NCBI RefSeq assembly: GCF_037975245.1
Contig: NC_092575.1
Span: 27,255,841-27,319,840, forward strand
DNA length: 64,000 bases
From: Apostichopus japonicus
Lineage: Eukaryota; Echinodermata; Holothuroidea; Aspidochirotida; Stichopodidae
Direction: 5' to 3'
Shown here in pieces: positions 1-11,879 of the stretch. Below the pieces are notes generated by a model, which worked only from the letters and a program-made list of their open reading frames with translations, was not told the DNA's origin and made no database searches. The position numbers and the translations under genes are program-made. Position 1 is the stretch's first letter, and the number at the start of each line of letters is the position of its first letter.

Positions 1-1430
1 GTTTAGTAATAACTTTTAAATTACAAGAGTGTCTAGAAGGCTTGTTACCTCTTGACCCACACACTTATTGAGCTTGAGTTTGATTTATTTCCACATAATA
101 TGACTACAACGATTAATAATTAAATTACAAGGAGGTGGGTGAGGACTGAAAAAGCATAGCTTTTACGAAGAATGATTAGAACGAGTAATATTATGCCATT
201 CTGTTGCCATTAACTGAGAATAAGAGAATACGTAGGCCTATAGGTTTACTGCATACACATGACTTATAGGAGTTATACGAATATCACTGAGAGATGAACT
301 AATATGTAATGTCAGTGGATGGGTCGGATTTGACACATTAAATGTCTAGGAATTCCTGTACTTCCCCACATACAAAAAACTACTTTTTTTTTAATTATGT
401 TATCCTCTAAGACCAGGCATGTGCCCATTCCAGGCTCTCGGGAACTCGATTTTGAGCAACATATGCTATATATATGTGTGGAATAACGAATCGTCTTTCA
501 AAGAGTCATTTGGAAGATATTGCACTGAATTTGCTTCTCACTTTGAATGGATGAAGGACTTCTTCAAGTTTCCATGACACTTTGCAAATTAATGGTCACA
601 CCTAGCACCCAGGCTTTGCATGTCGACGACGAAGGCTCGAGCGGAAAGGGGGTTTAGCCTTCGGGACTATTAAAGGAACAGTAAAAACAGAAAATTTGCA
701 AGCGATTTTGATATTTTTGCAAGATTAAGTAGAGCAAAGAAGAGGCTTCCAAGTATTGAATGCTCGCTGGCAAGACAAGCTTCTCTACCTCCCCACCTTA
801 TTGTCGTATAGCAATTTGAAAACCTCAGAGATAATTACGTAAAGTGCATTCGCCCTATTCATGTGATAATCATTGTCCAATCACCTTCTTGACCTGAGGT
901 CACAGTGGACAATTTTAATGGTTAAATGTATGTTTTACGTGACGGGTTTCCAAAAGTGCAAGATAGAGACAAAATTGAGGAAGGACGAGAGTGTATATGT
1001 GAAAGGAAGTGAGACGTTTCTTGGAAATCAGAATTATAACAATCAAGACGGACTCTCAGTCTACTTTCTTAAAGTTATGGCGTCGATGAAATCACCCACG
1101 TAGAAACACGACACTAAGAAACACGACACTATATATGTTTTATAAAAAGGTGTAATAACAGAAGCCCTTGATTAGCCTAAAATATGTGGCTATTTTTGTA
1201 AAACATTAACTGATCCTATCATTAGACAATTTGAATTATTTTCAAACCCTGTTCCCCAGGAATAAACAACAACATTTGGCTGACTGCAAAGTAAACACAT
1301 GCTCCAAATACATCGGAAGAAGTCACTTAATCAAGGTAAAAAGACCTTATATAAGAAAAAACTCAGAAAGATGTGCTACATAAACATTATATATTCCACC
1401 CTAACAAAGCACATAAATCAGATCTTTGTT
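1..1430. other. Non-coding stretch, no gene seen
   Basis: Only short chance reading frames occur; none shows a recognisable domain, flanking splice signals or homology to another part of the window. A dispersed repeat lies at about 160-300 (separate entry). Confidence 0.6.
160..300 (-). repeat. Dispersed repeat fragment, inverse of 52440-52590
   Basis: This stretch is similar to the reverse complement of 52440-52590. Shared words include 'taatattatgccattctgt', 'agagaatacgta' and 'cactgagagatgaac'. The partner lies inside a block present in duplication copy B but absent from copy A, so this is probably a piece of a mobile element. No coding capacity is seen. Confidence 0.55.
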
Positions 1431-1434
1431 TATG

Positions 1435-1600
1435 TCTACCTAGGTGGGTGTGTACGGACTAAATAAAGTCACAGAACGAGAATGACGTTCCTCACGTTAG
1501 TAGCCATTTATTAATATGTGATGATTCCTGACATCAACTTGATACGTCATTCAGGGGTGTACTTGAATAAAATAGAATATATGCATGTATGACATATCTC
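1435..1600 (+). repeat. Dispersed repeat, third copy of the duplication's left edge
   Basis: The words 'atcaacttgata', 'gtcattcaggggtgtacttga' (split here) and the following AT-rich stretch recur near 9600-9670 and 51435-51510, which are the left edges of the two large duplication copies. The duplication boundary therefore lies in or beside a dispersed repeat. Confidence 0.55.
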
Positions 1601-1975
1601 CCTTCTTTTGAAATTGTGAAGGATAACCTTAAAAATATATATCAAAATTGTTGTTCTAGGTGCAGGTTTGAGTTAAAATGTCCATTAAAAAAGACTTAAC
1701 ATCATTTTTAGAGTTTGTATCCGTGTGCAGTTCCTTTATGAAATACATTCGTGGCACGTGAATATTTGGATTGCTACAACTAGAAAACTCCAAAATGTAA
1801 TACTAAAGTATTCATGACTTGTAGAATGTGAATACGAACAGAAAAGTAAAACAATCAATTTGAACATAAATGACTCGTTAATGTCACTCAAAGTGTAACA
1901 TTTTCTGCTGTCAAATATCATAGTCTCTGTATTTCTGTGGCTTTTCAACTCTGCTTCTTGTTCTGTTGGTAATTC

Positions 1976-2075
1976 ATGTTATGGTGCACGTTGCGTCGCT
2001 TCGCCTTGAACACGAAGGCCTTGTTCACACTTAAGAACGCACACGTACTTCAAGTCTGCAAGGGTGAATAATTAC
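1976..2075 (-). repeat. R1 repeat fragment
   Basis: A short stretch with 'ccttgttcacacttaagaacgcac' type sequence (split here) and 'gtacttcaagtctgcaag' resembles, in inverse orientation, the centre of the R1 repeat near 8700-8800 and 50915-50950. It is a truncated remnant without coding capacity. Confidence 0.4.
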
Positions 2076-2612
2076 TGTTTATGAGGTAGCCTATAACTCA
2101 TAAACCAGTATAGTGGTTACTTCAGTCATGTGACCAGTGTCTTTCGTTCAGTTTATCTCAAGTTACAGACCTCCCATAAACATGGTATTCAGGCCAATAA
2201 TAGCTACATACATCGACACCAGTATGATATATTTGTGGTAAGTATAACGCTTGTCTCGAAGAATAAGATCTTACAAAGGTTTCATGCACGAAACTGTGGT
2301 TCTTTAAGAAACGACTGTTCATTCGATAGTCTATACACAAACACACTGCTCAACGGGAATTCCCCTAACTAGCACCGTTCTATATCATATGTAGTACTCG
2401 CACTGTACTGTCGTCGCAGTTCAATGCCCGGTGCTTGATTTCTGGTTGATCTACATTCTGCTCCGTGCAAGAATCGAGACCAAGATAACGTAAATTTCAA
2501 TATTTCCGATCTTGTCCCATAATATGTTGTCAGTAAATGATGTAGGGTCTAGACAGTGGGTCACAATCAGTTATACTTTAGTAATCGTATGCTGATCCCG
2601 TTAAAACTTAAA

Positions 2613-2733
2613 GTCTAGCCTAGGCTAGTCCATAAACTGGGCTGTGTGTTACGGTATCTTGCACAATCCTGCATAGGTGTGAACGTCCAGAGACCGTAAC
2701 ACACAAGTCTTGTTCATTGACTAGGCTAGGCTA
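2613..2733. repeat. Fold-back (palindromic) repeat, 121 bp
   Basis: Nested inverted repeats are visible: 'tgtgtgttacggt' at 2643-2655 is the exact reverse complement of 2693-2705. Outside it, 'tagcctaggctagtc' near 2616-2630 pairs with 'gactaggctaggcta' at 2719-2733 with one mismatch. The stretch could form a long hairpin and may be a miniature inverted-repeat element. No target duplication was identified. Confidence 0.6.
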
Positions 2734-2859
2734 ACCCCAGTCATACAAGAAGTAGCCAATATTAGGGCCATAGAACTTGTCGTTTATAATTATACTTCCT
2801 ATAGCCGCCCTAGTCACTTAGCATACATGCCATGACTGTCTGGTACGGTTTTGAAACAT

Positions 2860-3215
2860 CCACAACGCTTTCGAGACGTTTCGCTCAACTGTCATTTCAC
2901 CCAACTCATACCATTTCGCCCAACCTGTTTGGATGTTTTGCCCAACCGCTTGGACGTTTCGCCCAATCAGCTTGGACATTTCACCCACCCGCCTGGACGT
3001 TTCGCCTAACCAGAGGGGTTGGAAATTTAATCTGTAACGTATATTAATTATTATATTGCAATTGAACTATTTCATTCTTCCTAAGAATTCTTAAGTTGGG
3101 CGAAATATCCATGACTGTTGGGCGAAACGTACAGACGGTTGGGCAAAATGACCATCTAATTGGGCGAAATGGTCACATTGGGCGAAAGGGCAGTTGGCCG
3201 AAATGACCAGCTTCC
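2860..3215. repeat. Inverted minisatellite built on a TTTCGCCCAAC motif
   Basis: About seven degenerate units of 16-22 bp, each opening with TTTCGCCCAAC or a close variant, run from about 2876 to 3012. After a spacer of about 85 bp, about six units in the opposite orientation (GTTGGGCGAAA) run from about 3094 to 3205. The two arrays could pair as a large hairpin. Reading frames across the region are periodic because of the repeats and are not genes. Confidence 0.75.
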
Positions 3216-3950
3216 TCCACAACACAGTCACTGTTTTGTGTACGCAAACTGAAATCTGTAAACACGCCACATAGTGGTCTGTTGTGTGCACGATTCTAAC
3301 CCACCGTTATCGATAAACTTTTCTTACAATACTGTGCGTAGCACATCTTCATCATGGATAATATCTTATTTCAAATAATTTCCTATTTCAAATAAACCCG
3401 GTGATTAAAGACAACAAATTTTGCTAAAACTTGAGACACACAATAATGCAATGGAGCCGTTAACTTGAATTAGGCCTGGTCGCAAGTGTGACGTAATAAG
3501 CGAGTTCACCATTAGAGACACCGATGCATTGTGGGAAAATGTCAAAGGTCAGCTGTAACATACAGTGAGCGCCTATAGTAACATATTGTTACAATACACA
3601 ATTTCACAATCAATTTCTAAAATTACGTCACAGTGTTCGCACATGTCGTGTTTTTATGGAACAAACACATATGAACACGGAGCGTTGTTTGGTACAGCCG
3701 ACCATTTGCCCTTTGCTACATTGCAATGTAAGGCTCTAAATGGTGAACATGCTTTTTCACAGATATAGCTTAAGCGTATCCGGCTAATCCTGCATGATTT
3801 TATTGTACACCCACCATGGACTGCAGCTGCTGGTGTGTAGGTTTGTGAAACATACCGTATACACAGAATACAGTTCATGGGCTAAGCTGCCCTTACGACA
3901 CTGTCGTTAGTGCGTCACCGTTTAAAATTAAATGAAATAATTCAATATCA
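3216..3950. other. Non-coding stretch, nothing recognised
   Basis: Short open frames on both strands overlap each other and show no domain, splice context or repeat partner. Confidence 0.5.
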
Positions 3951-3984
3951 CCGTAGCAACACACTAGCTTTTGTACTGATATAT

Positions 3985-4390
3985 ACTTGGGTGACGGCTC
4001 CAACTTCTTTGCCATCATTATGGATCCATTCGACTTTCAAGGCTATTATTTGCAGTTTTCGATATAGCCTGGGCCTGAATCCATTCGATTTCAACTAATC
4101 AAGGTTAGAATTGGCAGTTACAAATCCATTCTTTCGAGATAGTAATATGCCTATTTGCAGTTTTTCGATATTGGCGAGCCTAGGCTCGGGCTGAATCGAT
4201 TCAACTTTGGCTTAGCAATTTAGTATATAGGCTACTTGGGTTAAGGCTCTGACTTGTGTCCCATCATGAATCCATTCAACTTTCAAGGTAAGTATTGGCA
4301 GGTTTTCGATTTGGCCTAGGCATGAATCCATTCCAACTTTCAAAGTTAGAATTTGCAGTTTTTCGATACAGGGCTAGCCTAGAGTAGGGG
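3985..4390 (+). repeat. Degenerate tandem repeat
   Basis: The sequence repeatedly returns to the theme 'gaatccattcaactttcaa' followed by 'tttgcagtttttcgata' and 'gcctagg'. At least four diverged copies start near 4021, 4077, 4265 and 4323. Spacing is irregular, so this is an old tandem array rather than a gene. Confidence 0.6.
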
Positions 4391-4789
4391 CTATACGTAC
4401 GCTAGTCCTACTTTCTTTTAATCTTCCAAAATGGAAAAAATACATTTTTATACAATATTAAGTGCGCAAATGATGATACCAACATGCTAAGTTAGCCTAT
4501 ATAATTACTAGCATACACTTTTACTTACAGTACTGTGTCAGTGTGTGCTATAGCCTAGCTCGGCAGCAGTCACTATCGACATAGGCCTACTTTGCATACA
4601 GGTAGTCAAGTACAGTAGTGCAGAACATGATCGTTGACAATTAGCCTAGCTAAAGTTTAGCATAGCTTCTGTTGCATTGTGTCAACCTCAATATTAATAG
4701 AAATATTTGTTAATACGAACAGCAACATTTATTTATATATTTTTTAAATTATATAATATTGTATTTCACTAAAGAATAGCTCAATCTGT

Positions 4790-5345
4790 TGTTGCTGTTG
4801 TACGTCATAATTGAGTCGAGACTAGTACTCGTACTTCAAGTCCACGTGTGTTCTTAAGAATATTCCTCCTTTCGAGGTTTCTTCATTTTTGGTGAGTATT
4901 TTTGAACGTGCAGTATGGCGTGAGGCATACCTATGTTGTGCTTGTTTGTTCAAATGTCAGACCGTGCCTTTCTTAACAGAAACACTATACATAACGACGC
5001 TAACCGTGAACCCATTTTATTATTCTTTGTACCGATTCGACCAACATTGCAGAAAAGTCACAGTTAGGTTTGTGAGAATACAACAAACTGAATGACAGTC
5101 CATTCAAATATAATAAACTATAATTCATTGTACGCCAAACTCACAGGTTTTTGAAGAGGCCAAAACGGTCATTTTTTTACTCGGTGGCTACGGCAGTTAA
5201 ACGCCTTTTAATTAAATGCCTTTGATTTTGGATTAGGCTCAAATACGACATCAGCAGCAAAACAGGGATAGCAAGATCGTTCGCTCATCCATTTGAAGGG
5301 TTTGTTTAAGAAGTTCGAATCTGGGTTAACGTGTAATGGTATATA
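4790..5345 (+). repeat. R1-family repeat, right half
   Basis: This segment is colinear with 45205-45910. Shared words include 'gcctttcttaacagaaacac', 'aactgaatgacagtcca' and 'attcattgtacgccaaac'. It is more distantly similar to 8770-9180. It belongs to the same dispersed family as the full R1 copy at 7985-9110. Frames inside it are repeat-derived. Confidence 0.65.
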
Positions 5346-5399
5346 GTGGTACGAATTGGTTTACATTCGAATGCAGTATACACTGAAAATATAAACTAG

Positions 5400-5650
5400 T
5401 CAATATTGCCACGGACTAACGTTAAATTAGTCTGTAACGTTAGTCAATGCACACGGACTAGCAAAAATCTTCGTTTCATCGCTGTTTTTAGTCCGTTTAC
5501 ACTGACTAAGGAAAATATAATCGCAGCTTAGTCGTTGGCGACGGACTAAGGTATTTTAACCCATGGACTAAGAACGATACAGACATCCGATTTACGCCAT
5601 AATCGTAGCTTAGTCGGTGTCGACGGACTAATGTATTTTAGCCCACTTCG
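5400..5650 (+). repeat. Short repeats of ACGGACTAA, with a tandem pair of about 82 bp
   Basis: The word 'cggacta' and its inverse 'tagtccg' recur many times. Two longer copies are recognisable, both of the form 'tcg(c/t)agcttagtcg' followed by 'gacggactaa', starting near 5521 and 5603. The motifs in both orientations allow several small hairpins. Confidence 0.6.
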
Positions 5651-7984
5651 ATTCACTTCAATTTGGAAACCGAGAGGCAACGGCAGCTTGCTGGACTTGG
5701 CATAGTTTCATACGATCACTCTAAGCAACTTTCAACCGTAAATCACCCAAGGAGGTTTTTAGAAGAATGGAGGTATTAACTGCCATCATCGGCCTACCTG
5801 TTATTCCTTTAACTTGAAGGTAAAATTAAAGTTAATTGTTAGGCCACTGGCACTAGTACTGTATTATGGTTAGTGTAACGCTACCGTTGTCACGCTGGCG
5901 TTTCGCAATACACAAGGCCTACTGCAGTGCATTCTCAACACTAAAGTGTGCATTCTAAACACCAATTAACAATGTGTTATGTGTGTATTGGGCTAGATTG
6001 AACAGTGGCACATAATCTTCTAATTTATTCCCAAACAAATTCTGGAACTATAAGTCTCAATAGTTTATTTGAAGTATACACTGATTTGGTAAAGATTTCC
6101 TGTAATTTTCCATGTGAATCTAAATGGGTAGGCTTTGTGATATTGAATAAGCAAGGCTAGACCTTCAAACGTACAGTCACAGTAGGCTGAACAAATTATG
6201 TTGGCTAGTCAACGGTATTATATTTTGCGAAGCAGTCAGTATGCACGCTTCAGTTCCATTTAACCTTTTCATTTATCACTTTTTAGTATTTAATTTCCGG
6301 TCACGCCCAGGAAACAATTGAGACATTCCTTCACGGTCGACTTGTTTACTGTAAGAAGTATTAACCGTTTTTTCTCAGGAAAGCTTGATAGTCTGAAGTT
6401 ATTATAACATGTGCTTTTAGTATACTGCCAAAAGAGTAAGTTGTTGTATTTGTATTGTAACGGAAAATTTAGTATGTTTAGTTTGGTCTAATTGCACGTT
6501 TTTTTTTTCTGTCCAATGTAGTGCAGGGTTCACTTGCGCGAATTCAAATTATTCTGTTTATGTATATGTATATGCATCGATTCCTATAGATTATGATGTT
6601 TGTTGACATTTATTTGTAATTCAAGCATATCTGTTTAGTAGCAAAGTTTAAAGGTTAAGATTAATTAGTTTTCACTTTTTGATCCTAGATTGAATGAAAC
6701 CCATTGACCTAAATAATAGATCAGATGATACAGTTTAACGCAGTTGCTAAAACTCTGGGTATTCTCTAGTCTTCGCCGGTCCATTATTCATACTTTAGTA
6801 CCACTAGTAAGACTAAATCAAAACGACCGAAAGACAAACTGTGTAACAAAGTACTGATTCTCCTCTAGCCTAGGTCTAAACAGGCTTGTTATGTGAGCAA
6901 GCAAAATAACAACTAAAAACGATTAGGCCTATATATAAGTTGGCTCAGTGCATTTCTGTTTCTAAAATTTTATATTTTTAAAGATCATAAAAACAAACAA
7001 AGATTTAGCCCATGTTTTATTATCTCTGTATTATGGGCATTTGATTCTGGTTGCAATGGTGATGACACCCTCTACCCCACCAATTAAAATTACTGGCAAT
7101 GCCCATCAGTTGTATCTGAAGTCCTAACCAACATTTTCCAGTAGGTTTCAAGTGGTTACCTCATGAGCCGACCTAGGTCAGCGTTGAGGGGTCAATTGTT
7201 GATCACTGGCAGGGGTACCCCACCACCAATAATTACAGGCAATGGCCATTTGTTGCTCTTGGGGCCATACCTGACACATTGTACTTACTTTGGTGTGTTA
7301 CCATGAAAACTGATCTAGGTTAGCTATCAGGTGACTTTAAAATTGCTCTCCCAGCCACACCCACCACAGTCGGTTTGCCAGTGGTCTGGTTTCATATACA
7401 GGAATGCACTGTGAACATTGTGATGTACAAGGCAATTGGTTACCTTCCCAGCTAACCAAACCCTCTGGGCTCCCGGTCTATTGGGATCATTATTAACATG
7501 ATTAACATAATTATTAAGCTTTGAAAAATAACTTGGTGTTATGCTGTGCAAAGCTAATAATTATTTGGTAAAGCTGCTATTCCTGGCTTATAATTTGAGG
7601 GACCTAGATTTAAATGTATACCTCCCAATATGTTTTAAAATTTTAATGTAAATGTATGTTTATGATAATGTGAGTTATCATGTGCTATATCTGTATCTGT
7701 GCTTACACGTATATCATATTTTCTGTTCACAGGTCAATAATGGTGCAGATTTTGGCTTCCTGAAGACAAATGGGAGGCCATTTGTAGTTAAGAGAAACAC
7801 TCTTTGTTCGTGAAGACTTAACTGGTGTCGATTTGGGGTACCACTTTAAAACGAAAGTCATGAGGAACCCTTGCCCAAGATTCAACTTTGCATTATTGTG
7901 CAGTGCTATACTTTTGCGATTCATGTTTGATCCATTAACTTGTCTTAACTTTGTTGGAATAAAATCAGTGTCAGTATATATACT
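5651..7984. other. Non-coding stretch with weak internal repeats
   Basis: No gene is supported. Two degenerate copies of a stretch reading 'ccccaccaat..tactggcaatg' occur near 7076 and 7203, about 130 bp apart. Otherwise only simple AT-rich sequence and chance frames are seen. Confidence 0.5.
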
Positions 7985-9110
7985 GTTTATATGCAATGAT
8001 TGAACGTTCCGACGCAGTGTTGTACGCAGCAGTTCCTACCAAATCAGTACAGCACATTTGGCAACGGCAAACCACAGGGAAATGTAAACATCTTATATGA
8101 CCTTTTCACGCTTGTGCAGTATATTAATCTCGCAAGCGGACTTAATACGAACTCAATCGTTCTTAAATGTGAACGCGTCATTTTCTTAATTGATAATCCT
8201 CCTCGCGGACTTAATATCAAGAATCGCCCTTGCGTTCTTAAAGGGAGTGAAGACTCGCGCACAAAGAAACGTCCGATGCCGGTAATCTGACCTAGTATCG
8301 AATGAGGTGTAACAGAAGGACACCACCATTGATCCCAGAAAATACACACAGCTTGCTACCGTCGGTAATTATACACTACTGTACAGTCCTTACATGCAGC
8401 TACTGTCAATACCCACAACACAGTGTACATAGCAGCGATGGACATCTCAGGTCTAGGTAAAAGAAAAAGGTATCACGTTTCATCACTGTCTGCATTTTGT
8501 AGCGACAAGAAAAAACCTTCACTTGCAAGCAACGGAATGTTAGCTTTTTCAGAGGGTGGCACGCGGTTTGGGGATAGCCTTCCATGCCTTTAAATGTGAA
8601 CAAGGCCTAAAATTCGCTTCGCTGATTTGCTTTTCGCTGCTAACTCGCTTCGCTCTGCTGATTCGCTTCGCTCCGTTGATTCTCTTCAATTTGTCCTTGT
8701 TGACATTTAAGACCGCACGCATACTTGAAGTACGAGTACGCGAGCGTTCACACTAAGGGAATTGATCGCTCTTGCAGACTTGAAGTACGGGTGCGTTCTT
8801 AACGATAATCCACCTTTCGGAGATTCTTCAATGATCCCTCTTTCGTTCTTAATAACTGTAATGTAAACGCTCGCGGACTAAAATGTTGACTCGAGATTTC
8901 CTGTTGCAATTGTGCAGGAGGCTCTGAACATACAGTACGTTCCTCCCTTTTTATTGTATACGTACCAGACCGTTGCCCTTTAACCGATCTAACCAAACGA
9001 CGCTATACGTAAGGTTACCTATATCACTTGTCTTCAGCCAATTCGACCCAAACTGCAAACAAACCGCCTTAAAAATTGTGAGATAAAATAAATTGAGTAC
9101 ATTTAAAATG
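7985..9110 (+). repeat. R1 dispersed repeat, full-length copy split by a nested element
   Basis: The block is colinear with 50619-51150 and, at its left edge, 45975-46015. It includes the run of 'ttcgct(t)cgctccg' motifs at 8610-8680. Both strands carry related words (for example 'ttcttaaatgtgaac' and 'ttgacatttaagacc'), giving an imperfect inverted symmetry typical of a non-autonomous DNA element. It is interrupted at 8242-8589 by another element. The short frames on both strands within it are not conserved between copies and are not genes. Confidence 0.7.
8242..8589. mobile_element. TTAA-flanked miniature element inserted in R1
   Basis: The element is bounded by TTAA at 8238-8241 and at 8590-8593. 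Its ends are imperfect inverted repeats: left AGGGAGTGAAGACT, right (reverse complement) AGGCATGGAAGGCT. The R1 copy near 50810 runs through the same point without interruption and serves as an empty site. A related element, also with TTAA ends, lies at 15553-15812. TTAA target duplication is known for piggyBac and Kolobok superfamilies; which one applies here is not decided. No transposase is encoded. Confidence 0.75.
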
Positions 9111-9590
9111 TTATCAACTTGTATTCTTTGTACGTCGAACGAATTTTATTGTGAGGCAAAATCATTAATTTCACGTTTATTTTGAAAAACTAAGTTGAAA
9201 AACAAGTTTTTAGTCCTTAAATAAAAAGACAAACTTTAGCAGCGGTATACAGAGTAAACCGTGCTAGTACAGAGCACAACAAAATAATTTAAATATCTGA
9301 TATGACCTTTTCACGCGCATTATATTAACCCCATGTAGCAATGTGGCATCAAGACCAGATTCCGATATGTGAGAGTATGACAGAATGTAGTATTTCAACA
9401 TTAGTGTGCTTCATATAATTTGTTTGATTGTTTCAAACGCTAATGTGTGGTGTGTTATCAAGTTGTTCACTTTGAATATGACGTGCTGTTTTCGTTCAAG
9501 AAATGACTCTTGACTTGGTTCTTTTGCTAAACAATCACTCCATTTTGTGCTTGGGTATTGGATTGCTATAGCACCGCTTCTGACACCATG
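9111..9590. other. Non-coding stretch, nothing recognised
   Basis: AT-rich sequence between the R1 repeat and the left edge of the large duplication. No open frame of note and no repeat partner found. Confidence 0.5.
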
Positions 9591-11879
9591 TTTATGTCGA
9601 CTAAGGTGGGTGTTAACGTCACTCGGTGTACTTGATTAATATAGAATATATACATGTTTGACAAGCTTAAACATTAAAATAATGTGTGTACATAGTCACA
9701 GCTAGAGCCAAAGTTACCTGATATCAACACACTAACACCATAACACTGTGCCCATTACACATACAGTATATGTACCTTCGTATAATCGATACGAGTGTTT
9801 CAAAGCATGATATGGGAGGAGAGTATGGAAAAGGAAAAATATTAACTGCCTTGCTATTGGGAAAATGTATTACCAATATATAACACACTTCTAGTGTACC
9901 AATTTATGAGATATTGTGGATACAAGTATTTTCACATTAAGTCATGCCAATTGTGCATGATAGTGAAACGATTGTTATTATTATAGATAATATTAGATAT
10001 ATGGTTGCTCATCACTATTTTGATACTTGTACATTAAATCCATTACTCATTAATATGCACCATATCAATACGAGGAACAATATCACACATCTGTTGACCA
10101 TGGGCTATCTGTGAACCACAATATCAGATGAGTGCAATCTAAAGCTTATACAACATGTTTAAAGCAGTTGTTGTGAAAAAAATAACATTAACCATCACCC
10201 AACATGAAAACATGAACATTTTACACACTTGCTGATGTCGATAGCACATACGCCAAAAAAAAAAAGAAGCAATACAACTGTTCTTGTTATACTGATAAGA
10301 TCTGGACAGAAATCTTCAATAAGAATTTAACAACATATAGATAAAGTTCAGATATATTTGGCAAGACTTATTTGCGCTAAAGAAACATGAACGCTAAATA
10401 AGGAATGTGACGAATTTATTTTGTCAAAAATTTGCTATTCGGCACAGACTATTTCGGTTAGGGGTCCCGGGCAAAAAGCTCGAGTGCCGGGCCCACCGAC
10501 GCGGCCCACCATGGCTACAAACCTGCTTGTAAGATATACTAATATAGAGTTTACTATTGATTCTTTATCATCGTTGGAAAAATGGTTAAATGAGTCACTT
10601 CTCTTTCACATGAAACGTATTTAAGTAACCTGACTTCTTTAGCAAACTCTGGCATAGGTTTCTTGGAATGTTCCTTGTTATAATTCCGGTAAAGGGAAAC
10701 CTTAAATTATTCATAATACACAATACAAAATATGAGAGAACAATCGAAATGTCCATATCCACCCCTCTAACCTAACAAGATGATATCTTTACTGACATCA
10801 GATTGCTAGAGATCAGGATGCATTATGAATAAATCGAAGCACTCGAAACATGTGTAGTCTATTATAAATGTTCATTCTGAAAAAAAAAAACAGATGTTCC
10901 CTATTTTGAGTGCATAGAAAACCCATTTCTTGAATGCATATTTTTCTTTTTTCTTTTCAGAACAACACACCTTCTCAAACGAATCAATAAATTGTCTAGT
11001 CCTTTGCACAGATGGTAGAATTTGTTTGAGAAAAAAATCAATCATAACAATCAACCGCAAAGTACAGAATTAACAACACTCCCATTACACAGTGATTTTC
11101 ACACTGTAAATTGTCAATGAATCGTTTCCAAATTTCCTGTGATTTGATTGGTTACTAGTCAAAGGAAATATGCATTCACACCCTGTGACCATGTGCTTTA
11201 CACTTTTTGTGAGTGAAAACTATATACTTCGTCAAAAGTAGCACTTGGCTCTTCAGTTTGTAACCGACATTGCGTAAAAAGTTATTTAAGCTGCATACTG
11301 TTATGGGAAAGGGGTCGGAAATGGCTCGGGTTGGGCCGACTTGCATATGGCGATAGGGGGAAGAGGGAAAAACAACTTTCAATAAAACTTAAGAATAAAT
11401 TTGCATTTGGTAACTGTCAATGATTAACTCACGACGGGTATCGTAAACGTGAGGAACAAGTACTCTGCCTTTTAGAGGCGTGTTTTCGTGCGTCGTCGAG
11501 ATCTATACGTAATATTTTCTACATGATATAAGGGCCTCAATAAAATCAGTTAAAAGTGCGGTATTTTTATTCTTGCATTTTCCCTCTTGACACTCGTTTT
11601 ACTTCAATGAGGTTTCACACATTTATTGCTTATTCGTAGCCCACAATATTTCATAGACGCGATGTAAGGGAGTTGTATACTCCGTACAGAAGTGTGCACT
11701 GCATGATGCCTAGGCAAGCATATATTGTAATTAGTCTAAGGCAAAATATCCCGCTTCAGAATTTGACAATAATTTTATTGTATACGATATACAGCTTTCA
11801 TCATTTGACTATTTCCGTGCACGTGATAGACTTATCATTATAGACTTCCGTTGCGCACAAGCCAAGCTGCCAGGGGTCA

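Noticed and set aside
8000-8349. Overlapping frames of ~100 codons on both strands
   Set aside because: They lie across the R1 repeat and the nested TTAA element, and are not maintained in the uninterrupted R1 copy at 50619-51150.
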